The position numbers and the translations under genes were made by a program. Under the pieces are notes generated by a model that saw only the letters and a list, made by a program, of their open reading frames with translations, searched no databases and was not told the DNA's origin. 64,000 nucleotides of DNA from Clostridiales bacterium UBA7001 (GTDB lineage: Bacteria > Bacillota > Clostridia > TANB77 > CAG-508): positions 29,205-93,204 of the forward strand of contig DJXP01000024.1 in assembly GCA_002449785.1 (NCBI GenBank), read 5' to 3'. Shown here piece by piece: positions 49,301 through 59,308 of this stretch. Position 1 is the stretch's first letter; each line of letters starts with the position of its first letter.

Positions 49301-51414
49301 ACGGAGATGACTTTAACTCAGAAAATAATATAGATATAAATAATGAAGTAGGTGCTTCTGATGGATCAAAAAGTCCAGAAGAAGTTTCTGTAGAAGAATT
49401 TTTAAAGGCTGCAGATACTATTCATAAAGGAATGGAAGATAACAGTTTTTCATATAGACAAAAAATGCCAGATCAAATAAATTATGAATCTTCATTACAT
49501 GGTAGTAGAACTGTTGATTGTTCAGCATATGTTTCATGGGTATTACAAGAAGTTGGAATATTATCAAAAGATGAAAAATTATGGACAGGTAGTGGCGCAG
49601 GGACATCAGAGCAAGGTACATTATATGGTAAATTTGCAGATTATGTATATACTAAGGAAGAAGCAGGAGCTTTACAACCTGGAGATATACTTATTTCTAG
49701 TTCACATACTCAAATAAATGGAGAAGAAGATGGAGGATCTTTTATTCAATATAATGCTGGAAAAACAGATGCTATTAGGAGTAGACCTTATGCATATGAT
49801 GCTGATTTCTATACACATGTAATAAGATTTGCATTAAATCATAAAAAAGAAGGAAAACCATATACCGGATATAATGGAAATGAAGCAGTGGTATCACCAG
49901 TAACAGGAATATTACTAGAGTATGGAACATATAGTGATGAAAAAATGAATCTAGGAAATGGTGTAACAGAAGAATATAGAGTAAATGTAGATTATAAATA
50001 TAATTCAAACGGAACAGGAGAAGGTGGAGAGCAAGTAGCTACAAATACAAGTACAAATATACCAGTAGATAAAGTAGGATATGCAAAAATATTAGTATTA
50101 GATAATAAAACATATAGCCTATTTGAGAAACAATTTAATGGAGAGTTATCATCATTAAATGGAGGTAAAAGTTTTGTAAATTCAAATGGAACATTAGATG
50201 AAATAGATGATTTAGACAAAGAAAAAATAAAAGATTGGTCAGATAAAGAAAAGACACTTTATGGATATAAAGAATTTGCAGAACTATATGAAAAAGGTGG
50301 AATAGCAGGAAATATAGTTTATATAGATGGGTTTGTATGTGAATATCCTGATGAAGATTATCCAACAGGAGAAGAAGATGCAGAAGGAAATGACGAATAT
50401 AAAAATGGTAACTTTATACCAAGCGGTGAAAATATAGACAAAGACCATTTTAAAAAGATAAAACATGGAGATATCTCTAGTGATAATGAAGATATAAAAT
50501 CATCATATGTAAAAGACAATGAATATAAACTTGCAAGTAAAAAAGCAACAGAAAAATTTAATACAGAAGCAACAATAAAAGATGAAGCAAGCCCATCACT
50601 ATATACAGGTGGTTCAGTAAGTTTAAAACTAAATGAAAATAGTGATGAAGTAACCTATGATGGAATATTTATAAAAGAAGGTACTGTAATCGGAAGAACA
50701 ATGACAGACAAAGAACTATTAGAATCTGATAAGTTTAGAAACGGACAATATGGAACATATGAAGAATTAAGAGGAGATAGTGATGCAGAAGAAACTGTAA
50801 CAGAAGAAAATGTTTCAGAAGATGATGAATACCACATTATAGGAAACTACTTAAGAATAATAATGCAAGATGCAAATAGAGATATTGTAGAAGATGTAGA
50901 AGATTATATAAAACTAGATGTTGGTGATGATAGTAATAATTTGAGAATACTAGATGATTTTGATGTAACAGATGAAACTAATTTTCCAACATTAGAACAG
51001 TTTAAAAAAATGTTTGAAGATTGTCCATATATATATGAAAATGCTGAAGCTTTTATAAAAATGCAAGAGGATTACGGAATAAATGCGGCATATGCAGCAG
51101 TAGTTACTATAATTGAATCAAGTGGTGGAACTAATGGTGAGCTAGTTGGAGGAGGTGGCGGATGGCCATATAACTGGTTTAGTATAAGCGGTAGTGGATT
51201 TACCTCATCTAATGGAAGAAGTTGGAGAGCATATAATAGTTTTGCAGAAGCAGTAGATGATTTTGGGGACCTTATGGTAAACGGAGGACATTATGTTGAT
51301 AAAGGAAATCATATGGTAAGTCAAATTGGACCAATATATTGTGAAGGAGATAGATGGGCTAATTCTGTAAATGAAGAACTAAAGCGAAGATATGAAAAAG
51401 TTGTAGGAAACTAA
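46344..51414 (+). CDS. Giant wall hydrolase 3 (NlpC/P60 plus glucosaminidase-like), needs +1 frameshift at CGG 46746-46748
   Basis: Codons 1-134 plus 1555 codons after skipping C46746 give 1689 residues. Same head, membrane segment and scaffold as hydrolase 2; the join is KDM-GFLTEYMTDSD. An acidic low-complexity linker lies around residues 685-735. The NlpC/P60 domain at about 1040-1145 has DCSAYVSWVLQEVG (catalytic Cys) and LISSSHTQI (His). The C-terminal 120 residues (FIKMQEDYGINAAYAAV, IIESSGG, WFSISGSG) resemble lysozyme-like glucosaminidases with Glu near residue 1590. The zero frame ends at TAG 46773-46775. Last gene of the tandem trio; the terminator at 51439 follows. Confidence 0.8.
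46746..46748 (+). other. CGG +1 recoding site 5 (hydrolase 3, codon 135)
   Basis: Context GAT-ATG-CGG-ATT. Skipping C46746 gives ATG-GGA-TTT-TTG-ACA (M-G-F-L-T). The same codon number as in hydrolase 2, so the site was inherited through the duplication, while the bases after it differ (CGGTTTC and CGGATTT). Confidence 0.87.
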
Positions 51415-51438
51415 TTGAATTTTTAATATTTATAATTA

Positions 51439-51489
51439 AGAGTCATTTATTTGTTAGTATTAATAATAAATAAATGGCTCTGATTTTTT
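51439..51489 (+). terminator. Terminator after the hydrolase cluster
   Basis: AGAGTCATTTATTT pairs with AAATAAATGGCTCT (one G-T pair) around a 15-base AT loop, followed by GATTTTTTG. Confidence 0.75.
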
Positions 51490-51533
51490 GTATTTTTTTA
51501 TCAAAATTTTCCCTTAAATTATAATTTATAGTA

Positions 51534-51562
51534 TTGATTTTTTTTTACATTATTGTTATGAT
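51534..51562 (+). promoter_or_regulatory. Sigma-A promoter for ftsEX
   Basis: TTGATT (51534-51539), 17 bases, TATGAT (51557-51562). Confidence 0.6.
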
Positions 51563-51608
51563 ATATTAAGTAAAATAGCTCGAAAAATGTGTGAAAGGAT
51601 TTATTCTA

Positions 51609-52295
51609 ATGATAGAATTTAAAAATGTAAGTAAGACATATGTTACTGGAACAGAAGCAGTACATAATGCAACATTTACAATAGATAAGGGTGAATTTGC
51701 ATTCTTAGTTGGAACATCAGGCTCAGGAAAATCAACATTAATAAAACTAATTTTAAAAGAAGAAGAAGCAACCAAAGGAAATATAATTATTAATGGAAAA
51801 GATATTACTTTTTTAAAAGCTAAAAGAGTTCCATTTTTAAGAAGAAGTATGGGAGTTGTTTTTCAAGATTTCAGACTTCTTCCAGATAGAACTGTATATG
51901 AAAATGTTGCATTTGCTATGTATATAGTAAAAGCAACTCCAAAACATATAAGAAGACAAGTCCCTATGGTTTTATCTCTAGTTGGATTAAGCAATAAAGC
52001 TAAATACTATCCAAACGAGTTATCTGGTGGCGAACAACAAAGAGTGGCCCTTGCTCGTGCACTAGTTAATAACCCATCAATGATAATTGCAGATGAGCCA
52101 ACAGGAAACTTAGATCCAGAAACAGCTTGGGATATAATGAATTTGCTTAATGATATTAATTCAAGAGGAACAACAGTAGTTATGGCTACACATGCAAAAG
52201 ATATTGTAAACAAGATGAAAAAAAGGGTTATACAAATTAATAAAGGTGTAATCACAAGAGATGATAAAAAAGGTGGGTATACTAGTGAGATTTAA
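51609..52295 (+). CDS. ftsE: Cell-division ABC ATPase FtsE
   Basis: Cytoplasmic ATPase of FtsEX, which gates peptidoglycan hydrolases at division or elongation. Motifs: Walker A GTSGSGKSTLIK, Q-loop GVVFQDFRLLPDRTV, signature LSGGEQQRVALARAL, Walker B MIIADEPTGNLD, H-loop VVMATHAKDIV. ATG 51609 (228 residues, same as B. subtilis) is preferred over the in-frame GTG 51591 because GAAAGGA lies just after that GTG and 9 bases before the ATG. The end overlaps ftsX. Confidence 0.96.
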   Translation: MIEFKNVSKTYVTGTEAVHNATFTIDKGEFAFLVGTSGSGKSTLIKLILKEEEATKGNIIINGKDITFLKAKRVPFLRRSMGVVFQDFRLLPDRTVYENVAFAMYIVKATPKHIRRQVPMVLSLVGLSNKAKYYPNELSGGEQQRVALARALVNNPSMIIADEPTGNLDPETAWDIMNLLNDINSRGTTVVMATHAKDIVNKMKKRVIQINKGVITRDDKKGGYTSEI

Positions 52296-53256
52296 TGGAT
52301 TAACATATTTAATTGGAGAAGGATTTAAAAATGTATTTAAAAACACAAAATCAACTGCAATTTCTGTTATTACAATGATTTGTACTATGTTTCTTTTTGG
52401 AATATTTTTTGCAATAGGAGTAAATATTAATTCTATATTAGAACAGGTACAATTAAAACAAGGAATGCAAGTTTTTTTGTGGGATGAAGTAACTGAGTCA
52501 CAAAAAGAACAATTTGAAGATGAAATAAAGTCATTAGAAGGAGTAAATGCTGTTGTATATAAAACAAAACAAGAGGCTTTAGATGAATTCAAATCTGGTA
52601 TGAAGAATCAAGAATTAATGACAGGATTTGAAGGAGAAAATAATATTTTTCCGGCTTCATTTGTTGTTACATTAACTAGATTAGATATGGCAGAAGAAAT
52701 ACAAGAAGATATAGAAAAAATAGGTATGAGAATTGCTTCTGAAAATAAAGCTAATGAAATAAATTTAGAAGTCGAAGGTTCAACTACTCATGAGACACTT
52801 GTAAAAAATATTACAAGTAATAATAATACTATTGCTACTTTAATTACTATAGTAAGAGGAGTTAGAATTACAATAGGTGTTATATTTATTATTTTACTTA
52901 TTATATCTATAACAATTATTTCAAATACAATTAAACTTTCTGTTCATGCTAGAAGGAAAGAAATATCTATAATGAAATATGTTGGAGCAACAAATAGTTT
53001 TATAAAATGGCCTTTTATGATAGAAGGTATAATAATTGGAATAATTGCTGCAATTATTACACTTTTAATAGTAGGAGTATTATATGATATTGTAATTCAA
53101 AATATAGAAACTTCTAAAGTGTTACAAACAATAGGAGTTACTTTACTTAAATTTATAGATATTGCTAAGCCAATTGCAATTGTATATTCGCTACTTGGAA
53201 TTGGAGTAGGAATTATAGGTAGTTCAATGTCTATGAAAAAATACTTGGAGGTTTAA
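52285..53256 (+). CDS. ftsX: Cell-division membrane protein FtsX
   Basis: Four-helix permease partner of FtsE (membrane segments about 22-45, 190-215, 245-270 and 290-315 of the protein) with a large extracellular loop between helices 1 and 2 (about 50-185) that contacts wall hydrolases. RRKEISIMKYVGATNSFI is the conserved loop of the family. I favour GTG 52285 (AAGGTGGG 8 bases upstream, 11-base overlap with ftsE); ATG 52261 is an in-frame alternative with a weaker site. The following M23 genes are the likely hydrolase targets. Confidence 0.93.
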   Translation: MRFNGLTYLIGEGFKNVFKNTKSTAISVITMICTMFLFGIFFAIGVNINSILEQVQLKQGMQVFLWDEVTESQKEQFEDEIKSLEGVNAVVYKTKQEALDEFKSGMKNQELMTGFEGENNIFPASFVVTLTRLDMAEEIQEDIEKIGMRIASENKANEINLEVEGSTTHETLVKNITSNNNTIATLITIVRGVRITIGVIFIILLIISITIISNTIKLSVHARRKEISIMKYVGATNSFIKWPFMIEGIIIGIIAAIITLLIVGVLYDIVIQNIETSKVLQTIGVTLLKFIDIAKPIAIVYSLLGIGVGIIGSSMSMKKYLEV

Positions 53257-54465
53257 ATGAAAAAATTTATTAAAATTAATTTAGTAATTTTAGTAATATT
53301 TTGTTTAATATGTAGTTTATATGTAAAAAGTTCTATAGCTACAGAACCAATAGAAAATAATATAAATGAAGAAAATGACAATCAAGAAGATGAAGAAAAA
53401 AGCTTAGATGATTTAGAAATAGAAAAATCAGGATTAGAAGAAATGATAGATTCTTCTAATCAGCAAATAGAATTTATTGAATCAGACTTAACATCTACAG
53501 TAGCTGAAATTGCTGAAATAAATCAGCAACTTTTAGATAAAAAAATGGAAATTGATACATTAGAAGCACAAGAAAACGAAATTCAAAAATATATAGATAA
53601 AGCAGAAGAAGAATTAGACAAATCTACTAAAAAATATGAAAAGCAAAAAGAAATATTAGAAAAAAGATTAGTTGCAATGTATGAAATGGGACAAACTTCA
53701 TATTTAGACGTATTATTGAATTCCAATGGCATTATGGATTTTTTATCAAATTATTATATGATAAATGAAATTGCTTCTGCTGATGAAGAATTATTAGAAT
53801 CTGTTAATAAAGAAAAAGAATATAATGAAAATTTAACTAAAGCTTTAGAAAATAAAAGAGAAATTTTAAATGAACATAAAAAGACTAGAAAAAAGGATGA
53901 GATTTCTCTTGAAAACATGGTTGTTATAAAAAACAATAAATTACAAGAATTAACAGATGCAGAAATTGAATTACAAAAAATGATTGAAGATTATCAAAAT
54001 CAAGTAGCAGAAATTGAAACTGAAATTAGAGTATTAGCAATAAAAAATGTAGGTGAAAGATATGTTGGTGGGCAAATGGCATGGCCAGTTCCAGGATACA
54101 CAAGAATTACTTCAACATTTGGTATGAGAACACATCCAATTACAGGAGTATATAAACTTCATACAGGTGTTGATATAGGTGCACCAATGGGAACAACATT
54201 TATTGCAGCAAATGATGGTGTTGTTACTTATGCTGGATGGAATAATGCATATGGGAAAATGGTAATTGTTGATCATGGCGGTGGAATAAATACATTATAT
54301 GCCCATGGATCAGAAATATTAGTAAATGTAGGAGATGTTGTATATCAAGGTGATGCGGTTTTAAAAGTGGGCTCAACAGGGTATTCAACTGGACCACATG
54401 CACACTTTGAAGTTAGGGTTAATGGAGAATATGTACAACCACTTGATTATATAACATCATATTAA
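53257..54465 (+). CDS. Coiled-coil M23 peptidase (PcsB/EnvC-type), 402 aa
   Basis: Secreted: signal peptide MKKFIKINLVILVIFCLICS. Residues about 40-265 form a long coiled coil (SSNQQIEFIESDLTSTVAEI), and about 275-400 an M23 metallopeptidase domain with zinc ligands in LHTGVDIGAP (H-x3-D) and GPHAHFEVRV (H-x-H). Begins with the base right after the ftsX stop, so coupled. This architecture next to ftsEX matches EnvC/PcsB partners that FtsEX activates to split septal peptidoglycan. Confidence 0.92.
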   Translation: MKKFIKINLVILVIFCLICSLYVKSSIATEPIENNINEENDNQEDEEKSLDDLEIEKSGLEEMIDSSNQQIEFIESDLTSTVAEIAEINQQLLDKKMEIDTLEAQENEIQKYIDKAEEELDKSTKKYEKQKEILEKRLVAMYEMGQTSYLDVLLNSNGIMDFLSNYYMINEIASADEELLESVNKEKEYNENLTKALENKREILNEHKKTRKKDEISLENMVVIKNNKLQELTDAEIELQKMIEDYQNQVAEIETEIRVLAIKNVGERYVGGQMAWPVPGYTRITSTFGMRTHPITGVYKLHTGVDIGAPMGTTFIAANDGVVTYAGWNNAYGKMVIVDHGGGINTLYAHGSEILVNVGDVVYQGDAVLKVGSTGYSTGPHAHFEVRVNGEYVQPLDYITSY

Positions 54466-54490
54466 TATGAAATAATAGTTGGAGGAATAT

Positions 54491-55645
54491 ATGAAATTAA
54501 AAAGAATAATATTTATTAGTTATACAATTTTTATATTCTTATTTATGTCTTTTGGAATTTCTTTTGCAGAAACATCTTCAGAGCTTCAAGAAAAGAAAAA
54601 AGAAATTGATAATCAAATAAAAGAAATTAACTCTGAAATTGCTGGAAATAAAGCACAAATGACTAATGCATTAACACAAATTAATAAATTAAATTCTGAG
54701 ATAAGCACATATGAGGGTGAAATTTCCGATTTAGAAACGAGAATAACAGATGTATCAGCTCAAATTATAGAAAAGGAAAATAATATTAAAGAGCAAGAAA
54801 CAAAATATGAACAGCAAAATGAGTTATTAGCTAAAAGATTAGTTGCACTATATGAATCTGGAAGTACTTCATATTTAGATTTACTTTTATCTGCTGATAG
54901 TCTTTCAGATTTTATATCTAAATATTATATGATAGAGCAATTAGCTGAATATGATGAAGATTTGTTAAATCAAATAGAAAATACTAAAAAACAAATCGAA
55001 GCTGAAAAAGAGTATTTAATTTCTGCTAAAGCAGAAATAGAAAATTCTAAAGTAGCAATTGAAGGAAAGAAGAATTCGTTAGCTTCTTCAAAAAACCAGA
55101 AAGAAGCTTTAGTTACTACACTAACTGAAGAAGAAAAGTCACTTCAAGAGCAATTAGAAGAATTTGAAAAAGATAAAAAAGAAGTTCAACAAAAATTAGC
55201 AGCACTTGCTGCTAAATATAAAGGAACTGTTGTTGCTCCAAGTGCTGCTGGATATACTAGTCCACTTCCTGGAAGAACTAAATCAAATATTACAACAGGA
55301 TATGGTGCTTATGCTGGGCATACAGGAGTCGATTTTGCATGTCCAGGAGGTACAGCTGTTTTAGCAGTAAAGTCTGGAACAGTTGTTACATCTACTGCTT
55401 TAAGATATAGTAATGGAAACTATAAAAGTTATGGAGAATACATAGTTATAGACCATGGTGATGGTACTATGACACTTTATGCACATATGCAATCTGGTTC
55501 AAGACGAGTTTCTGTTGGTTCAACAGTTTCTCAAGGACAGCAAATTGGTAGTGTTGGTTCAACAGGAAATTCAACAGGAAATCATTTACATTTTGAAGTT
55601 TGGGTAAGTGGTAGACGTACAAATCCTGTGCCATATTTGCCATAG
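54491..55645 (+). CDS. Second coiled-coil M23 peptidase, 384 aa
   Basis: Paralog of the previous gene: signal peptide (residues about 1-26, ending FGISFAET), coiled coil (about 27-245, ELQEKKKEIDNQIKEINSEI), then M23 domain with GHTGVDFACPGG and GNHLHFEVWV zinc ligands. The shared block KRLVALYESGSTSYLDLLLS equals KRLVAMYEMGQTSYLDVLLN in the first. ATG 54491 is chosen because GGAGGA lies 7 bases upstream; an in-frame TTG overlaps that site. Tandem duplication of the FtsEX-linked hydrolase. Confidence 0.92.
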   Translation: MKLKRIIFISYTIFIFLFMSFGISFAETSSELQEKKKEIDNQIKEINSEIAGNKAQMTNALTQINKLNSEISTYEGEISDLETRITDVSAQIIEKENNIKEQETKYEQQNELLAKRLVALYESGSTSYLDLLLSADSLSDFISKYYMIEQLAEYDEDLLNQIENTKKQIEAEKEYLISAKAEIENSKVAIEGKKNSLASSKNQKEALVTTLTEEEKSLQEQLEEFEKDKKEVQQKLAALAAKYKGTVVAPSAAGYTSPLPGRTKSNITTGYGAYAGHTGVDFACPGGTAVLAVKSGTVVTSTALRYSNGNYKSYGEYIVIDHGDGTMTLYAHMQSGSRRVSVGSTVSQGQQIGSVGSTGNSTGNHLHFEVWVSGRRTNPVPYLP

Positions 55646-55755
55646 TTAGGAATTTCGTAATTGTATAGTTTAATTATTTTATAAAATATAAATGGTTTAT
55701 GGGTAAATCCAAATTAAAAACCTAAATATACATTTGAGGGTAGTTTTTTAAAATT

Positions 55756-56976
55756 ATGGATAATGATGACATAGAACTTAAATATGAAAAAGAAAAAAAA
55801 GCATTGAAAGTTAAGTTTGTATTTTTACTAATTATAGTTGCAATAATTTCTGCAGTTTTTGGCTCTGAATTAACATTAAATCTTCAAAATAAAACTGCAA
55901 TAATAGATAAAGAAAATGCTTCAGAAGATGCAACTAAAAATATTGATAAAATAGCTACAAATTTAAAAAGATTTAGAAAAATTATTGATGAATATTATAT
56001 TGGAGATATTGATGAACAAAAAGTAATTGATGAAACAATTAAAGGATATGTTAACGGATTAGATGATGAATATTCTGAATATATGACTCAAAAAGAATGG
56101 GATGAATTTCAAGCAAGTGCTCTTGGTAACTATGTTGGAATTGGAATATATATGACTGTTGATAAAAATGATAATGTTGTTGTTTTATCTAGTATAAAAG
56201 ATACTCCAGCAGAAAAAGCTGGACTAGAAACTGGTGACATTATTGTTAAAGTAAATGATGAAAATGTTTTAGGGGTTTCATCAGATATAGTTGCTTCTAA
56301 AATAAAAGGAGAAGAAGGAACAAAGGTTAAAATAACTGTTTTAAGAGAAGATGAATATAAAGATTTTGAAATAACAAGAGAAGCTATAAAAGTTTATCAT
56401 GTTGAATCTAAAATGCTAGAAGACAATATAGGTTATATTCAGTTAATTGCTTTTGATGAAGGATGTGCCCAAGAAATTGAAAATGCATATAAAGATATAA
56501 AAAGTAAGGGAGCTCAAAAAATTATATTGGACCTAAGAGATAATACTGGAGGTATTGTTAGTGAATGTTTAGAAATTGCAGATATGATTATTCCTGAAGG
56601 GAAAAAACTTATGATAACAGTAGATGCAAAAGATAATAAAGAGATTGATTCTTCTAAGCTTAAACCAATAATTACAGAAGATATGGTTGTTTTAGTTAAT
56701 GAATATTCTGCTAGTGCATCTGAAATATTAACAGGAGCCTTAAAGGATAATGATAGAGCAAAAGTTGTAGGAACTAAAACTTATGGAAAAGGGGTTATTC
56801 AAAGCGTTCTTCCACTAAATGATGGTAGTGTTTTGAAATTAACTGTAAATGAATATTATACTCCAAATGAAACAAAAATTAATAAAGTTGGTATAGAACC
56901 AGATTATTCTATAGAAGATAATAAAGATACAGAAGAAGATGAACAATTAAATAAAGCTATCGAATTATTGAAATAA
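55756..56976 (+). CDS. Carboxyl-terminal processing protease (S41, CtpB-like), 406 aa
   Basis: Membrane-anchored (about 21-42) serine protease of the CtpA/CtpB family. PDZ domain about 125-205 (GIGIYMTVDKNDNVVVLSSI, TGDIIVKVNDENVLGVS), S41 core with IGYIQLIAFDEG, LDLRDNTGGIVSECLEIA, catalytic Ser in NEYSASASEILTGAL and Lys in KTYGKGVIQSVLPL. The order ftsE-ftsX-hydrolase-ctp mirrors Bacilli. In spore formers CtpB cleaves SpoIVFA after SpoIVB, and spoIVB is in this window; that role here is inference. GAGGG is 15 bases from ATG 55756, a weak site. Confidence 0.93.
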   Translation: MDNDDIELKYEKEKKALKVKFVFLLIIVAIISAVFGSELTLNLQNKTAIIDKENASEDATKNIDKIATNLKRFRKIIDEYYIGDIDEQKVIDETIKGYVNGLDDEYSEYMTQKEWDEFQASALGNYVGIGIYMTVDKNDNVVVLSSIKDTPAEKAGLETGDIIVKVNDENVLGVSSDIVASKIKGEEGTKVKITVLREDEYKDFEITREAIKVYHVESKMLEDNIGYIQLIAFDEGCAQEIENAYKDIKSKGAQKIILDLRDNTGGIVSECLEIADMIIPEGKKLMITVDAKDNKEIDSSKLKPIITEDMVVLVNEYSASASEILTGALKDNDRAKVVGTKTYGKGVIQSVLPLNDGSVLKLTVNEYYTPNETKINKVGIEPDYSIEDNKDTEEDEQLNKAIELLK

Positions 56977-57031
56977 TTATCAAATAGAGTTATGATTATA
57001 TATAGTAAATAATTAGTAAGGTGGTATACAT

Positions 57032-59224
57032 ATGATGGATTTAGAAATTACGAAAGAAGAGCAAACGGCATTAAAACAGTATTTAAATGAAAAATATGAA
57101 ACAATAAATCAAATGCTTGTTAGTAATTGTGAAGCAGATCTTGCAATTATAAGTGAGGAAAAAGGAAATAAAAAAGTTGAATTAAAATATGATAAAGATT
57201 CTATAAGAGAAAATTTACAATGTATTAAATTAATATATTCTTTAATATTTAAACAGTTTTATAAAACTAATCCATCAAAAAGAAAATTTTATAGAGGCAC
57301 AAATATAGCTGAAATAGAAAGGTTTAAATCAGAAGTATATATAGATAGAATGCTTTCTGCTACAGAAGATGAAAAAGAAGCTAAGAATTTCTCAAATAAT
57401 TGGAATAGACCAGCAATATTAAATATTTCTTTAGATAATAATGTACCATATATGTATATAAAAGATGTAATAAAGAAATATAAAAATAAAGATGAAATAT
57501 TAATTTCTCCGTTTACAAAGTTAAAATTTTTTGAAGAAGAACCAGAAAATGATGAAACAGAGTCGAAAAAAATATTTAATATTAATATTGAAAAACAGCA
57601 ATTAGATAATTTAACTGAAGCTCAGAGAAAAGGATTATATTCGTATATTATAGATAATGCACCATCGATTAATAAGAAATTAGACGAGTGTGTAAAATTA
57701 GAAAATGAAAATTCAATAAATTATGAAAATATTAGAAAATTAGAACAACTTCTTTCGAAATATGAGAATTCTATTGAAGAAAAAGAATTAGGTAAGAATT
57801 ATTCGGATATTGATAGAGAAGCAGATTTTGATGATATAAAAAGAATAAATAAAGAATTAGAAGAACTTAAGAAAATTTCATCAAATTTATTTGAAATGAA
57901 AAAAGAAAATATTAGTTTTATAAATATATGGAAAAGAAATATAGCAGTATATTTAATTGCGGAGTGTCGTCAGATTGAAGATACTTTTGAAACTGAAATA
58001 GAAAAACAAAATAGTAGTACAATAGAAGAAAAAAATGAAAAAGATGGAGAAGATGAAAAAGTGGGAAGAAAAGTTAAAGTTCAAGAAACTAATGAAAAAG
58101 AAGAAGTAAAGAATTTAACAAACGAAAGTGTATTAAATGAAGATTTTGAAAAAAAATTAAGAGATAATGAGAAAAGAATTAATAATCTATTAAAAGAAAA
58201 AGAAGATACTATTGTATTTAAAGAATTAAATACATCAAATGACGATACTTTATTAAATAGAGTTAAACAAGAGGCGGAAGATAATATTGAGGCAGGGAAA
58301 AAATTAATTGATGATATAAATTATTTGATTTCAAGACAACAAAATCATGCTAGAATTGCTGGTAATATGGGAGCTACCTACAGTGCTTTAAATAATGCAT
58401 TTGAAATGAGAACTGTTGCTGAAAAATTGCTTACTCTTTTACAAGAAATTAATTTAAAAATTGAAGTTTTAGGTGAAGAACCTAGAACTGCTGAAATAGA
58501 TGGTAAACTTGAAAGAATTTCAATGGCTTCTATTCAAATTAGTACTTTAATTAATTATTTAAATAATCCAAAAATTGTTGCTCAAAATTCAGGCAAACTT
58601 ACAAGATTTGATGAACTTTGTATAATTGAAGAAAATGAATTAAAAAGAAGAATTACTGAACAAATAAGAAACTTATGCGGTGAAGCTGAGCTTAAGAAGT
58701 TAAAAGATGATTTAGAAATAATAGAAGATAAAGGCACATTTCGTAAAATTATAGGATTAATTACTGGTAGAAATAAATTAGACGAATTCATGATTGAACA
58801 AATTGAATTAAGACAAATGTATATAAGAAAAACTTTATCTAAAAAATTAAGTCTAGCATATAATTATAGTATTCATGAACAGATGGCTAAAATTAAGATG
58901 TTTATTGATGAAAATTATGATGATGAATTGGTTGAAGATGAAGTTAATGATTTAAGAAACTTAGCTGAAGAATTAAAGAAAAACTATGTTATTGTTGATT
59001 CTAAAGTTCAAAATATAATAGATGAAAAAGAAGGAAGACATATGTTACTAGATAAAAGAATGACAAAAAGAGAAATTATTGAAACTGAAACATATAAATT
59101 TCTTAATAAATACGGATATAATAATATGTTTTTATCTTCAAATAATGATATTGAATATCAAGATACAATGTCAAATGAAATTTCAAGAGTCATAGAATAC
59201 ATTAATAGTTCTAATATATTATAG
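57032..59224 (+). CDS. ADP-ribosyltransferase-like domain plus long coiled coil, 730 aa
   Basis: No signal or membrane segment, so probably cytoplasmic. Residues about 75-165 look like a mono-ADP-ribosyltransferase fold: RKFYRGTNIAEIERF (the R of the R-S-E triad), MLSATEDEKEAKNFS (S-T-S-like strand) and NKDEILISPFTKLKFFE (E of the ExE strand). The first residue of the ExE motif is Lys, not Glu or Gln, so NAD transfer to arginine is doubtful. The rest (about 190-730) is charged coiled coil. GGTGG precedes ATG 57032. Similarity is by motif order only; it could be a degenerate family member. Confidence 0.5.
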   Translation: MMDLEITKEEQTALKQYLNEKYETINQMLVSNCEADLAIISEEKGNKKVELKYDKDSIRENLQCIKLIYSLIFKQFYKTNPSKRKFYRGTNIAEIERFKSEVYIDRMLSATEDEKEAKNFSNNWNRPAILNISLDNNVPYMYIKDVIKKYKNKDEILISPFTKLKFFEEEPENDETESKKIFNINIEKQQLDNLTEAQRKGLYSYIIDNAPSINKKLDECVKLENENSINYENIRKLEQLLSKYENSIEEKELGKNYSDIDREADFDDIKRINKELEELKKISSNLFEMKKENISFINIWKRNIAVYLIAECRQIEDTFETEIEKQNSSTIEEKNEKDGEDEKVGRKVKVQETNEKEEVKNLTNESVLNEDFEKKLRDNEKRINNLLKEKEDTIVFKELNTSNDDTLLNRVKQEAEDNIEAGKKLIDDINYLISRQQNHARIAGNMGATYSALNNAFEMRTVAEKLLTLLQEINLKIEVLGEEPRTAEIDGKLERISMASIQISTLINYLNNPKIVAQNSGKLTRFDELCIIEENELKRRITEQIRNLCGEAELKKLKDDLEIIEDKGTFRKIIGLITGRNKLDEFMIEQIELRQMYIRKTLSKKLSLAYNYSIHEQMAKIKMFIDENYDDELVEDEVNDLRNLAEELKKNYVIVDSKVQNIIDEKEGRHMLLDKRMTKREIIETETYKFLNKYGYNNMFLSSNNDIEYQDTMSNEISRVIEYINSSNIL

Positions 59225-59230
59225 ATAAAG

Positions 59231-59271
59231 TTTGTTAAAGTAGGCAAAGCGCATTTGTCTACTTTAACAAA
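59231..59271 (+). terminator. Hairpin after the 57032 gene
   Basis: Perfect 13-base stem TTTGTTAAAGTAG/CTACTTTAACAAA with a 15-base loop, 7 bases after the stop. The T-run after it is poor (TGTATTTGTTATTT), so it is a weak terminator or stabiliser. Confidence 0.55.
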
Positions 59272-59308
59272 TGTATTTGTTATTTAAAGCTTGAGGAAGG
59301 GAAAAACT

